DNA of 64,000 bases from Candidatus Alistipes faecigallinarum (lineage in GTDB: Bacteria > Bacteroidota > Bacteroidia > Bacteroidales > Rikenellaceae). The DNA lies in assembly GCA_019115605.1 (NCBI GenBank), contig DXDG01000011.1, positions 26,904 to 90,903 on the forward strand, given 5' to 3'. Under the pieces are notes generated by a model. The model was not told where the DNA came from and searched no databases. It saw nothing but the letters and a program-made list of their open reading frames with translations. Within the stretch, counting starts at the first letter, position 1, and every line of letters begins with the position of its first letter. The position numbers and the translations under genes were made by a program. This document shows positions 43,436 through 52,813 of the stretch, piece after piece.

Positions 43436-44152
43436 TCAGCGTTCACCTATATAGATATGAGCAATGCCGAAGCTCTGGCTCCGGGCCCGGCAGTTGCGGA
43501 ATCCGGCCCGTTCGAGCATCCCGAGGAAGACGTCGGGCGCCGGGAACTCCCCGACCGATGCCGGGAGGTACTCGTAGGCGCGCCGGTCGCGGGAGATCGC
43601 CCCGCCGATACGCGGCAGGATGCGGTAGGAGTAGAATTCGTAGAGCCTCCGGAACCAGCGGACCCGGGGACGCGAGAACTCGAGAATCACGACCCGCCCG
43701 CCGGGACGCACCACGCGGCCCAGTTCGCGGAGCCCCGCTTCGAGATCCCCGAAGTTCCGGACTCCGAAGGCCACGGTCGCCACATCGACCGAGGCGTCGG
43801 CCGCCTCGAGGTGCTCCGCATCGCCGCAGTCGAGGACAATGCGCGTATCGAGCCCCCGGGCCTCGACCTTCCGCCGGGCCACGGCGAGCATCTCCTCCGA
43901 GAGATCCACGGCACGCACCTGCGCTCCGGGAATGTGCTGTGCCAGGGCGATCGCCAGGTCGCCCGTGCCGGTCGCCACGTCGAGAATCCGCGTCGGCGCC
44001 GCACGCTGCACCTCGCGCACCACATGGCGGCGCCACAGGCGGTCGATGTTCATCGACAGCGTATGGTTCAGCAAATCGTATCGGGGTGCGATGCGGTTGA
44101 ACATCTCGTGCACCTCCTCCTTTTTGGTCTGATCGGTATGGTAGGGTTTCAT
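43436..44152 (-). CDS. ubiE: Demethylmenaquinone C-methyltransferase (UbiE/MenG)
   Basis: The 238-residue protein is a class I SAM methyltransferase with motif I in LDVATGTGDLAIAL, and the UbiE signatures YDLLNHTLSMNIDRLWR near the N-terminus and FGVRNFGDLEAGLREL in the middle. In this anaerobe it would perform the last step of menaquinone synthesis. The start at 44152 (MKPYHTDQTKKEEVHEMF) is chosen from the family N-terminus, though the frame is open far upstream. It lies 11 nt after the LolC/E-like gene. Confidence 0.93.
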   Translation of the reverse strand: MKPYHTDQTKKEEVHEMFNRIAPRYDLLNHTLSMNIDRLWRRHVVREVQRAAPTRILDVATGTGDLAIALAQHIPGAQVRAVDLSEEMLAVARRKVEARGLDTRIVLDCGDAEHLEAADASVDVATVAFGVRNFGDLEAGLRELGRVVRPGGRVVILEFSRPRVRWFRRLYEFYSYRILPRIGGAISRDRRAYEYLPASVGEFPAPDVFLGMLERAGFRNCRARSQSFGIAHIYIGER

Positions 44153-44163
44153 GGATCGGAAGT

Positions 44164-45408
44164 TTATTCGTAACGGATCGCCTCCTCGGGCTTTACGGCC
44201 GAGACGACGCAGGCCGGGATGACGAGCAGCGCGACGATCGCCGCCGTGAATCCCGCATTGAGCAGCAGCCACCAGCCCCAGTCCAGCGCAACGGGAACCG
44301 CCGAAAGGAGGTATCCCTCCGCATCGAGGTGCACCAGGTGCGTCGTTCGCTGCAGCAGGCAGAGCCCCAGCCCCACGGCATTGCCCCACGCCAGCCCGCG
44401 CAACGTGACGAACGCGGCCCGCCAGAGGAAGACCCGCCGCAGCGGGCCGTTGGCCATGCCGAGGGCCTTCAGCAGGCCGATCGTCCGCGTCTGCTCGAGG
44501 ACGAGTGTCATCAGCGCCGCGGCCATGTTGAAGAAGGCCACCACGAGCATGATGACGACGATGACCACGCCGTTCACGTCGTGGGCCTTGAGCCAGTCGA
44601 AGATATTGGGATAGCGCTCCATAACGCTCGAAGCCACCAGGTTGCGCGTGTCGTCCGACTCGTCGTAGAAGAGCGTTACGTTCAGCGCCGCGGCATACGG
44701 CTCCGCATCGGCAACGTCGGCAAGCAGTATCTCGTATCCCGAGATCTGCTCCGGCCGCCAGTCGGCCAGGCGCTGCACGTTCCTTAGGTCGGTGAGCAGG
44801 ATCGCCTCCTCGATGTCGTCCATCCCCGAGGCGTAGATCCCCGAAATCTTGAAGCGGTCGCGGCGCGGCAGCTCCCCGGGTTCGACGAAGAGCATCTCGA
44901 TGCGGTCGCCCACGCCGAGGCGCAGCCCCCGGGCCAGCGTCCGCGACAGCAGCACGTCCTTCGTGCGGATCGAGTCGCCCACGCACGGCAGCGTTCCCTC
45001 GACGAGCCACCGTTCGAAGAGCGACCGGTCGTAAGCCGTATCGACCCCCTTGAGCACCACCCCCTGCACGGCCTCGTCCGTCCGGATGATGCCGCCCCGC
45101 AGGGCGTAGGGCGCCACCGACACGACAGGGCCTGCCGCGCGGATCAGCTCCTCGACGTGCGCACTCCGCACGACGGGCTCGGCATCGAGCGACCCGACGC
45201 CCCGCAGATCCGTAACCGTAACGTGGGCGGCGAAGCCCGCCATGCGCTCCGAGACCTCGCGCTTGAAGCCCAGGATGACCGCCAGGGCGAGGATCATCAC
45301 GGCAATGCCCAGCGCCACCGAGACGACGGCGATGCGCTCCATCACGCCGGGACAGTTCTCCGGCGAGGGTCGGGCCATGCGGCGGGCGAGGAAAAGCGGA
45401 AGGTTCAC
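44164..45408 (-). CDS. LolC/E-like ABC transporter permease
   Basis: The 414-residue protein has one transmembrane helix near the N-terminus (about 27-46), a large periplasmic MacB/Lol-type domain (about 50-260) and three helices at about 275-300, 325-345 and 370-395, ending with VSAVKPEEAIRYE. This is the FtsX/LolCE layout. The likely start is GTG at 45408 (VNLPLFLARRMARP), because no ATG precedes this conserved N-terminus except far upstream in unrelated sequence. The ATPase partner is not adjacent. It is probably involved in lipoprotein release from the inner membrane. Confidence 0.85.
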   Translation of the reverse strand: MNLPLFLARRMARPSPENCPGVMERIAVVSVALGIAVMILALAVILGFKREVSERMAGFAAHVTVTDLRGVGSLDAEPVVRSAHVEELIRAAGPVVSVAPYALRGGIIRTDEAVQGVVLKGVDTAYDRSLFERWLVEGTLPCVGDSIRTKDVLLSRTLARGLRLGVGDRIEMLFVEPGELPRRDRFKISGIYASGMDDIEEAILLTDLRNVQRLADWRPEQISGYEILLADVADAEPYAAALNVTLFYDESDDTRNLVASSVMERYPNIFDWLKAHDVNGVVIVVIMLVVAFFNMAAALMTLVLEQTRTIGLLKALGMANGPLRRVFLWRAAFVTLRGLAWGNAVGLGLCLLQRTTHLVHLDAEGYLLSAVPVALDWGWWLLLNAGFTAAIVALLVIPACVVSAVKPEEAIRYE

Positions 45409-45456
45409 GGCGGGTGTTTTTGTCTGAAAATTTATGCAAAGTAACACATAATTTCG

Positions 45457-45464
45457 TATTTTTG
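45457..45464 (+). promoter_or_regulatory. -7 element of the SDR gene
   Basis: TATTTTTG fits TAnnTTTG and lies 30 nt before the ATG at 45494. No TTTG is seen at -33. Confidence 0.5.
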
Positions 45465-45493
45465 CCCGAAAGAACCGTTTTTTGTGATATCGC

Positions 45494-46240
45494 ATGATGA
45501 AACAGGCACTTGTTACGGGAGCCACCTCGGGCATCGGACGCGCCACGGCGCTCCGTCTCGCCCGTGAAGGCTACGCCATTACGGCCACGGGACGCCGCGC
45601 CGAGCGGCTGGAGACGCTGCGCCGGGAGATCGAGGCGGCCGGAGGGCACTGCACGACCCTCTGCTTCGATGTCCGCAGCGAGGAGGAGGTGCGCCGGGCG
45701 CTGGAGCCCCTCGAGCGCATCGACCTGCTGGTGAACAACGCCGGGCTGGCCGCCGGACTCGAACATATCGACTGCGGCGACACGCGCGACTGGGACGCCA
45801 TGATCGACACGAACGTCAAGGGGCTGCTCTACGTTACGCGCGTCGTCTCGGCGAAGATGGTCGCCGCGGGCAGCGGGCATATCTTCAACATCGGCTCGAT
45901 CGCCGGCACGGAGCCCTACGAGAACGGCGCCGTCTACTGCGCCTCGAAGCACGCCGTGCACGCCATCTCGCAGGCGATGCGCGCCGATCTGCTTGCCGCG
46001 GGCATCAAGGTGACGGAGATCCGCCCCGGCATGGTCGAAACCGAGTTCTCCGTGGTGCGTTTCCACGGCGACCGGGCGGCCGCCGACCGGGTTTACGAGG
46101 GGGTGGAGCCCCTCACCGGCGACGATATTGCCGAAGCCATCGCCTGGGTCGCACAATTACCGGCGCACATGAACGTTAATGATATGGTACTGATGCCGGC
46201 ACAGCAGGCCGGGGCCTACTACACCTGCCGGAAAAAGTAG
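45494..46240 (+). CDS. Short-chain dehydrogenase/reductase, YdfG-like
   Basis: The 248-residue protein has the NAD(P)-binding motif TGATSGIG (residues 8-15), NNAG in the middle, and the catalytic Ser135 in GSIAG with Tyr148 and Lys152 in YCASK. Overall it resembles YdfG-type serine/3-hydroxy acid dehydrogenases, which prefer NADP+. Its start could be either of the two N-terminal Met codons. The next gene is 62 nt downstream; there is no obvious functional link. Confidence 0.9.
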   Translation: MMKQALVTGATSGIGRATALRLAREGYAITATGRRAERLETLRREIEAAGGHCTTLCFDVRSEEEVRRALEPLERIDLLVNNAGLAAGLEHIDCGDTRDWDAMIDTNVKGLLYVTRVVSAKMVAAGSGHIFNIGSIAGTEPYENGAVYCASKHAVHAISQAMRADLLAAGIKVTEIRPGMVETEFSVVRFHGDRAAADRVYEGVEPLTGDDIAEAIAWVAQLPAHMNVNDMVLMPAQQAGAYYTCRKK

Positions 46241-46302
46241 GCCGGCGCCGACGACGGCCGGCCCCGCGGGACCGGAAACAGAAACGAAAAAACGTACAAA
46301 CC

Positions 46303-47067
46303 ATGTTACAACCCATGATCTCCCTGCTTCAGGCGGGATACTACGCCGATACGGCGGCCAGCCACTACTCGGCCGCCACGACCGGCATGTTCTTCCTCAT
46401 CATCGCCATCGGCGTCATCGGCTACATCGTGCAGGCACGCCTGCAGTCGGTGTTCAAGAAGTATTCGAAGGTACAGTTCCCCGGCGGCCTCACGGGCGCC
46501 GAGGTGGCCGAGAAGATGCTGCGCGACAACAACATCCACAACGTGAAGGTAACCCACGTCGGCGGGCACCTCACCGACCACTTCAACCCGCAGACGATGA
46601 CCGTCAATCTGAGCGATTCGGTCTACTCCTCGACGAGCGTCGCCGCCGCGGCCGTCGCCGCCCACGAGTGCGGCCATGCCGTGCAGCACGCCCGGGGATA
46701 CGCCCCGCTGGCCCTGCGCTCGCAGCTGGTGCCCGTCGTGCAGTTCGCCTCCTCGTCGGCCATGTGGGTCATCATGCTCGGCCTGGTGATCCTCGCCACG
46801 ACGCGCAACGAACTGCTCTGCTGGATCGGTGTCGGCATGATCGCCGTCTCGGCGCTCTTCTCGCTCATCACCCTGCCGGTGGAGTACAACGCCTCGGCCC
46901 GCGCCCTGGAGTGGCTGCAGGTGAGCCGCACGATGGGCGAAGCCCAGCTCTCACAGGCCCGTGAAGCCCTCTCGTGGGCCGCACGCACCTATCTGGTAGC
47001 CGCCCTGAGCGCCGTAGCCTCGGTGCTCTACTATGTGCTGCTGATCCTCGGAGGCCGCCGCGACTAA
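46303..47067 (+). CDS. YugP-type neutral zinc metallopeptidase
   Basis: The 254-residue membrane protein has a helix near the N-terminus (about 22-42), a zinc-binding motif His121-Glu-Cys-Gly-His125 (HECGHAVQHARGYAPL), and further helices at about 140-165, 175-200 and 228-250. It matches the YugP/family-2 neutral zinc metallopeptidases, whose substrates are unknown. It is followed 9 nt later by the SGNH gene. Confidence 0.9.
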   Translation: MLQPMISLLQAGYYADTAASHYSAATTGMFFLIIAIGVIGYIVQARLQSVFKKYSKVQFPGGLTGAEVAEKMLRDNNIHNVKVTHVGGHLTDHFNPQTMTVNLSDSVYSSTSVAAAAVAAHECGHAVQHARGYAPLALRSQLVPVVQFASSSAMWVIMLGLVILATTRNELLCWIGVGMIAVSALFSLITLPVEYNASARALEWLQVSRTMGEAQLSQAREALSWAARTYLVAALSAVASVLYYVLLILGGRRD

Positions 47068-47076
47068 ACGCTCCGG

Positions 47077-48702
47077 ATGGACACGCCCGAAAAAGACTAC
47101 ACCCGAACGGCCTGGCTGGCGGTTACGGCACTCATTGCAGTGCTCGTGGCCGTCAGCTTCATACCTCCCCGGACGCTCGGCGGCATCAAGCTCCGCCGGG
47201 CCAATATCCTCTCGGACCTGATCGACTTCGACGATGCCGAAGCCGCCGGAGCCGAGGCCGCCACACCGACGACCTTTGACGAGGAGGAGTTCCGGATCGA
47301 CCTCGAACAGGTGGCCGAGCGCATCGTGGCCGACACCACGCCGCCGCCCGTGCAGATCTCCTTCGAGTGGGACCTCCGGCATGAGGGCGACACGCTCCGC
47401 CGCGACCGGCCGCCCCACCGGTCCGCACACCGCCCACCGAAGCGGCTAACGGATACGCTCACCCCGATCGAGGATTTCGATACGACGGGGCTCCGGGGCA
47501 TGCGGGTATTCTGCGACACGCTGCTTCGGGCACGGCGTCCCGTACGCATCGCCTTCTTCGGCGACTCGTTCGTCGAGGGCGACATCCTCACGGCCGACCT
47601 GCGCGAACAGCTGCAGATCCTCTACGGCGGCGGCGGACCGGGATTCGCCCCGATGGCCTCGCCGCTGACGGGATTCCGCCGCACCATCTCCACGCAGTCC
47701 AAGGGCTGGAACTCCTACAACATCATGCAGCGCAAGCGGGCTCCCGAGAACCAGCGCGAGAACTTCTACGTCTCGGGATGGGTCTGCCAGCCCTCCGACG
47801 GCGCCTCGACCCGCTGGGAGCAGACCGACGCCCGGCAGCGGCTCGACTCGTGCCGCGCGGCCCAGGTGCTCTTCCGCTCGCCGCGCGACAGCCGCATCGA
47901 GCTTATCGTCAATGACACGGCACGCCGCACGTTCGACATTGCGGGCGATGCCGCCGTACGGCGCATCGTCGTCCGCGCGCCGCACTTGCACGCCCTGACC
48001 TTCAGAGTGCTCTCCGGGGCGGAGGACTTCACGGGCTACGGAGCCCTCTTCGAAGGCGATGCGGGCATCGTCGTGGACAACTACTCGATCCGCAGCAACA
48101 ACGGACAGGCGATGTTCTGGACCAACCCCTCGGTCAATGCCCAGATCGACGCCCTGGTGGACTACGACCTGGTGATTCTCCAGTACGGACTCAACATCAT
48201 GCAGGCCGGCGTGCTCGACTACTCGGGCTACGCGCGGCAGATCGAGAAGATGGTCGCCTACGTCCGGCAGTGCTTCCCGAAGGCCGCCGTGCTGATCCTC
48301 GGCGTCAGCGACCGCTCGGTGAAGACCGACCGGGGCTTCGAGCCGATGGACGCCGTCCCCCGCATGACCGAATACCAGCGCCGCGCGGCCCGGAACGCGG
48401 GTGCCGCCTTCTGGCCCACGAGCGAGGCGATGCGCGCGCAGGGCGGCATGGAGCGCTTCGTGCAGAACGGCTGGGCCGGCAAGGACTTCACCCACATCAA
48501 CTACGAGGGAGGACGCCGCATCGCCCGGGCGCTGGTCGATGCCCTGAACGACTTTACGGCCCGGCATGCCTCGCAGCGCAAGGCCGAGGAGCTGCGCATC
48601 GAACTCGGCAAAGGGATCCTCACGCCGCAGCAGCGCCGCCGCATCGAGCGCCGGCTGCTGACGAAACCCCGCCTCGAAACCCTTAAAGAGCCCCGCAGAT
48701 GA
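47077..48702 (+). CDS. Membrane-anchored SGNH/GDSL-type hydrolase or acetyl-transferase subunit
   Basis: The 541-residue protein has one N-terminal transmembrane helix (about 13-31), a linker, and an SGNH domain starting at about residue 155 with the nucleophile Ser164 in FFGDSFVEGD; the C-terminal catalytic motif is DFTHIN (near residue 470). It overlaps the MBOAT gene by 4 nt, so the pair is co-translated. MBOAT plus SGNH pairs O-acetylate extracellular polysaccharides (as AlgI with AlgJ/AlgX, or PatA/PatB), so this is probably the periplasmic partner. The target polymer is unknown. Confidence 0.87.
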   Translation: MDTPEKDYTRTAWLAVTALIAVLVAVSFIPPRTLGGIKLRRANILSDLIDFDDAEAAGAEAATPTTFDEEEFRIDLEQVAERIVADTTPPPVQISFEWDLRHEGDTLRRDRPPHRSAHRPPKRLTDTLTPIEDFDTTGLRGMRVFCDTLLRARRPVRIAFFGDSFVEGDILTADLREQLQILYGGGGPGFAPMASPLTGFRRTISTQSKGWNSYNIMQRKRAPENQRENFYVSGWVCQPSDGASTRWEQTDARQRLDSCRAAQVLFRSPRDSRIELIVNDTARRTFDIAGDAAVRRIVVRAPHLHALTFRVLSGAEDFTGYGALFEGDAGIVVDNYSIRSNNGQAMFWTNPSVNAQIDALVDYDLVILQYGLNIMQAGVLDYSGYARQIEKMVAYVRQCFPKAAVLILGVSDRSVKTDRGFEPMDAVPRMTEYQRRAARNAGAAFWPTSEAMRAQGGMERFVQNGWAGKDFTHINYEGGRRIARALVDALNDFTARHASQRKAEELRIELGKGILTPQQRRRIERRLLTKPRLETLKEPRR

Positions 48703-50204
48703 CCATGCCCACGGTGGAAGCCCTTCCGGAGAAGCTGCTGGCGCTGCTCTCCTACGACGCCTCGTCGCCGCTGATCTTCAGCAGCGGGCTCTTCCTGTTT
48801 CTCTTCGCGGGATTCCTGCTCCTGTACGGCATGTTCCGCCGGGCGCCGATGGCCCGCATCATCTACGTCATCCTCTTCTCGCTCTACTTCTACTACAAGT
48901 CGAGCGGGATCTACTTCCTGCTGCTGATCTTCACCGCCACGAGCGACTTCCTCATCGCCCGCGTCATGGCCCGCACCGAAAGCCGGGCCGGCCGCCGCTG
49001 GCTCGTAGCGTTGAGCGTCGCGGTGAACCTCGGCATGCTCGGCTACTTCAAGTACACGAACTTCCTGATCGAGATCGCCAACCAGATGTTCGGGCAGGGA
49101 TTCCTCCAGTTCCGGAACATCTTCCTGCCGGTCGGCATCTCGTTCTTCGTCTTCCAGTCGATGAGCTACACGATCGACGTCTACCGCCGCCAGCTGCAGC
49201 CCCTCACGAACTGGTTCGACTACCTCTTCTACCTCTCGTTCTTCCCGCAGCTCGTCGCCGGACCCATCGTCCGCGCCCGCGACTTCATCCCGCAGATCCG
49301 GCAGAATCCCGTCGTCGTAACCCGCGAGATGTTCGGCACGGGCGTCTTCCTGATCCTCACGGGTCTGTTCAAGAAGGCGATCATCTCGGACTACATCTCG
49401 CTCAACTTCGTGGACCGCATCTTCGACGAGCCGCTCCTCTACTCGGGATTCGAATGCCTGGCGGGCATCTACGGATACGCCCTGCAGATCTACTGCGACT
49501 TCTCGGGCTACTCGGACATGGCCATCGGCATCGCCCTGCTGCTGGGATTCCGCTTCCCGAAGAACTTCGACGCCCCCTACAAGTCGGCCACGATCACCGA
49601 GTTCTGGCGCCGCTGGCACATCTCGCTCTCGTCGTGGCTGCGCGACTACCTCTACATCTCGCTGGGCGGCAACCGCAAGGGACGCCTGCGCACCTACGTC
49701 AACCTGCTGCTGACGATGCTCCTCGGCGGACTGTGGCACGGCGCCGCCGTGCGCTTCATCCTCTGGGGCGCGCTCCACGGCGCGGCCCTCGCCCTGCACA
49801 AGGTGTGGCTCCGCGTCGTCCCGGGCGCCAAGGCAACAGGCGCCCAGATGCACGGCTGGAGCCGCATACTGGGCATGCTGCTTACGTTCCACCTCGTATG
49901 CTTCGGATGGCTCATGTTCCGCGCCGAGTCGATGCAGACCGTCGGGCTCATGCTGCACCAGATCTTCCACAACTTCCATGCGGCGATGATCCCGCAGGTC
50001 ATCTCCGGCTATGCGGGGGTCTTCGCGCTCATCGCGGCGGGATACCTCCTGCACCTGCTCCCGGCGCGCGTCGATGCCACGGCGCAGCGCCTGGTAACCT
50101 ATGCGCCGCTCGTGCTGCAGATCCTCATGGCCGCGGCGATGATCTGGTGCGTCATGCAGATCAAGTCGAGCGATATCCAGCCCTTCATCTACTTCCAGTT
50201 CTAA
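48699..50204 (+). CDS. MBOAT-family membrane O-acyltransferase (AlgI-like)
   Basis: The 501-residue protein has about ten hydrophobic segments and the MBOAT core with FFPQLVAGPIVRARDFIPQ, EFWRRWHISLSSWLRDYLY and the active-site histidine region LGGLWHGAAVRFILWG. It would pass acyl groups from a cytoplasmic donor across the inner membrane to the SGNH partner encoded just upstream (4-nt overlap). A PAP2 phosphatase gene follows after 7 nt. Confidence 0.93.
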   Translation: MTMPTVEALPEKLLALLSYDASSPLIFSSGLFLFLFAGFLLLYGMFRRAPMARIIYVILFSLYFYYKSSGIYFLLLIFTATSDFLIARVMARTESRAGRRWLVALSVAVNLGMLGYFKYTNFLIEIANQMFGQGFLQFRNIFLPVGISFFVFQSMSYTIDVYRRQLQPLTNWFDYLFYLSFFPQLVAGPIVRARDFIPQIRQNPVVVTREMFGTGVFLILTGLFKKAIISDYISLNFVDRIFDEPLLYSGFECLAGIYGYALQIYCDFSGYSDMAIGIALLLGFRFPKNFDAPYKSATITEFWRRWHISLSSWLRDYLYISLGGNRKGRLRTYVNLLLTMLLGGLWHGAAVRFILWGALHGAALALHKVWLRVVPGAKATGAQMHGWSRILGMLLTFHLVCFGWLMFRAESMQTVGLMLHQIFHNFHAAMIPQVISGYAGVFALIAAGYLLHLLPARVDATAQRLVTYAPLVLQILMAAAMIWCVMQIKSSDIQPFIYFQF

Positions 50205-50211
50205 CACGCCG

Positions 50212-50883
50212 ATGCAAGACCTCGACCACAACCTCTTTCTGGCGCTCAACTTCGACGGCGGCCCCCTGTGCGACCGCCTGATGCTCATGCTGTCGGGCGT
50301 GGCGATGTGGATCCCGCTCTACGCGCTGATCCTCTGGCTCGTCTGGCGCCGCGAAGGGTGGCGCGGGACGCTGCTCTTCCTGCTGCTCGTGGCTGCCGCC
50401 CTGGGTGTGGCCGACATGGTGGCCGGAATCTTCAAGCACAGCGGCCTGCTGGGCGACCTCTTCCCGGGAATCACGCCCCGCTGGCGCCCGATGTTCACCC
50501 CCGAGCTCGAAGGGCTCGACATCTCGCCCGACTCGCTGCGCACGCTGCGCCGCATGGCACCCGACGCCCTTGCGGCCGCGGGATACACCTCCGAGTGGAC
50601 CGTACATGTCCCTGTGGAGGCCGTCAGCGGCCGCTTCGGCACCGTCTCGGCCCACGCCGCAACGATCGTGGCGATGAGTCTGCTGGCCATCCGGACGATC
50701 CGCCGCCGGTGGTTTACCCTCCTGATGGTGCTCTGCGCCGCGGCGATCTGCTACTCGCGCATCTACCTGGCGAAGCACTTCCCCGCGGACATCCTCTGGG
50801 GCGCCGCACTCGGTGCCCTGCTGGGCTGGGGAGCCGATGCCCTGCGGCAGCGCCTCACCCGCCGCGGCTCCCGGGGTGAATAA
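50212..50883 (+). CDS. PAP2-family membrane phosphatase
   Basis: The 223-residue protein has about five transmembrane helices and the PAP2 motifs: the Lys-containing KHSGLLGDLFPG region, SAHAATIVAMS, and SRIYLAKHFPADILWG. The family removes phosphate from lipid phosphates such as undecaprenyl pyrophosphate. A role in recycling the lipid carrier for the polymer modified by the upstream MBOAT/SGNH pair would fit but is not proved. It ends directly before the lysS promoter. Confidence 0.88.
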   Translation: MQDLDHNLFLALNFDGGPLCDRLMLMLSGVAMWIPLYALILWLVWRREGWRGTLLFLLLVAAALGVADMVAGIFKHSGLLGDLFPGITPRWRPMFTPELEGLDISPDSLRTLRRMAPDALAAAGYTSEWTVHVPVEAVSGRFGTVSAHAATIVAMSLLAIRTIRRRWFTLLMVLCAAAICYSRIYLAKHFPADILWGAALGALLGWGADALRQRLTRRGSRGE

Positions 50884-50906
50884 TTGCGTGTTTCCGCATT
50901 TTTTCC

Positions 50907-50914
50907 TATTTTTG
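50907..50914 (+). promoter_or_regulatory. -7 element of lysS
   Basis: TATTTTTG matches TAnnTTTG. It places the transcription start near 50921. This makes ATG 50929 almost leaderless and favours ATG 50956 as the lysS start. Confidence 0.6.
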
Positions 50915-50955
50915 CGGGGATAAACCCGATGAAAGAAATACAAACAGCAAAACAT

Positions 50956-52680
50956 ATGACAATCGAACTCAGCGAACAGGAACAGCTGCGCCGACAGTCG
51001 CTTCAGGCGCTGCGCGATCTGGGCATCGACCCCTACCCCGCCGCCCGTTACGAGGTAACGGCCACGGCACGTGAAATCGCCGAAAACTACGACGACGAAA
51101 AGCACAACTATCAGGATGTCCGCATCGCCGGACGCATCATGTCGCGCCGCATCATGGGCAGCGCCTCGTTCTTCGAGCTGCAGGACCACACGGGCCGCAT
51201 CCAGGTCTACATCCGCCGCGACGACATCTGCCCCGAAGGGGATCCGACGCTCTACAACACGGTCTTCAAGAAGCTGCTCGACATCGGCGACATCGTCGGC
51301 GTCGAGGGCTTCGCCTTCCGCACCAACAGCGGCGAGCTGTCGGTACACTGCAAGCGCTTCACCGTGCTCTCGAAGTCGATCCGTCCGCTGCCCGTCGTCA
51401 AGGAGAAGGACGGCAAGACGTTCGACGCCCTCACCGACCCCGAGATCCGCTACCGCCAGCGCTACCTCGACCTGATCGTCAATCCGCAGGTCAAGGAGGT
51501 CTTCCTCAAACGGACCAAGATCATCTCGACGATGCGCGCCTTCTTCGATGCGAGGGGCTACGTCGAAGTCGAGACACCGATTCTGCAGCCCATTCCGGGC
51601 GGTGCCTCGGCACGTCCCTTCATTACGCACCACAACTCGCTCGATATCGATCTCTACCTGCGCATCGCCACGGAGCTCTACCTCAAGAAGCTCATCGTCG
51701 GCGGTTTCGACGGCGTCTACGAGCTGGGCAAGAACTTCCGCAACGAAGGCATGGACCGCACGCACAACCCCGAGTTCACCTGCATGGAGATCTACGTCGC
51801 CTACAAGGACTACCGCTGGATGATGGAGTTCACCGAGCAACTGCTCGAGTGTATCTCGACGGCCGTGAACGGCTCCACGGAGATCGAGATCGACGGCCGC
51901 ACGATCTCGTTCAAGGCGCCGTTCCGCCGCCTGACGATGACCGACGCCATCCGCGAGAAGACCGGCTACGACATCACGGGACAGACGGAGAAGCAGCTGC
52001 GCGAGGCCTGCAAGCGCCTGAATGTCGAGATCGACGACACGATGGGCAAGGGCAAACTCATCGACGCCATCTTCGGCCAGTACTGTGAGGGCGACCTCAT
52101 CCAGCCGACGTTCGTCTGCGACTACCCCATCGAGATGTCGCCCCTGTGCAAGCGCCACCGCGACAACCGGGATCTTACGGAGCGTTTCGAGTTGTTCGTC
52201 AACGGCAAGGAGCTCTGCAACGCCTACTCGGAGCTGAACGACCCGATCGACCAGCTGGAGCGTTTCCAGGAGCAGCTGCGCCTCTCGGAGAAGGGCGACG
52301 ACGAGGCGATGTTCATCGACATGGACTTCGTCCGCGCCCTGGAGTACGGCATGCCGACCTGCTCGGGCATGGGTATGGGTATCGACCGCCTGGTCATGTT
52401 CATGACGGGCCAGAGCTCGATCCAGGACATTTTGTTCTTCCCGCAGATGCGTCCCGAGAAGAAGGCCGTGGCCGATCCCGTCGAGGCCTACACGGCTATC
52501 GGCGTTCCCGAGGAGTGGGTGCCCGTGATCCAGAAGATGGGCTATCTGACGGTCGACTCGCTGCGCAAACTCTCGCCGGGCAAGTTCTTCAACGACCTGT
52601 GCGGCTTCAACAAGAAAAACAAGCTCGGGCTGAAGGCCCCCTCGATCGAGGAGGTCAAGGCGTGGTGCGAACCCGCCTGA
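50956..52680 (+). CDS. lysS: Lysyl-tRNA synthetase (class II)
   Basis: The 574-residue enzyme charges tRNA-Lys. It has an OB-fold anticodon-binding domain (about 55-150, VRIAGRIMSRRIMGSASFFEL) and a class II catalytic domain (about 170-500) with motif 2 FRNEGMDRTHNPEFT and motif 3 GMGMGIDRLVM. A C-terminal extension of about 70 residues (DPVEAYTAIGVPEEWV onward) is typical for Bacteroidetes LysS. The start at 50956 (MTIELSEQEQLRRQSLQ) gives the family N-terminus; ATG 50929 is in frame nine codons earlier. Confidence 0.96.
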   Translation: MTIELSEQEQLRRQSLQALRDLGIDPYPAARYEVTATAREIAENYDDEKHNYQDVRIAGRIMSRRIMGSASFFELQDHTGRIQVYIRRDDICPEGDPTLYNTVFKKLLDIGDIVGVEGFAFRTNSGELSVHCKRFTVLSKSIRPLPVVKEKDGKTFDALTDPEIRYRQRYLDLIVNPQVKEVFLKRTKIISTMRAFFDARGYVEVETPILQPIPGGASARPFITHHNSLDIDLYLRIATELYLKKLIVGGFDGVYELGKNFRNEGMDRTHNPEFTCMEIYVAYKDYRWMMEFTEQLLECISTAVNGSTEIEIDGRTISFKAPFRRLTMTDAIREKTGYDITGQTEKQLREACKRLNVEIDDTMGKGKLIDAIFGQYCEGDLIQPTFVCDYPIEMSPLCKRHRDNRDLTERFELFVNGKELCNAYSELNDPIDQLERFQEQLRLSEKGDDEAMFIDMDFVRALEYGMPTCSGMGMGIDRLVMFMTGQSSIQDILFFPQMRPEKKAVADPVEAYTAIGVPEEWVPVIQKMGYLTVDSLRKLSPGKFFNDLCGFNKKNKLGLKAPSIEEVKAWCEPA

Positions 52681-52813
52681 TCCCGACCCGAGGCGGGAGA
52701 AGCCGGAGATTCCGGCCCCGCAGCGGGAGGCCCCGAGAAGAAGGATACGGTTTTCCCGGAGGCAAAAGAATTGAAATGGAAGGAAAACTCAATCTACATA
52801 AAGTAAAACAGCT

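Noticed and set aside
45409..45546. Longer N-terminus of the LolC/E-like permease from an upstream ATG
   Set aside because: The 46 extra residues cover the divergent SDR promoter and lack conservation; the family N-terminus begins at the GTG at 45408.
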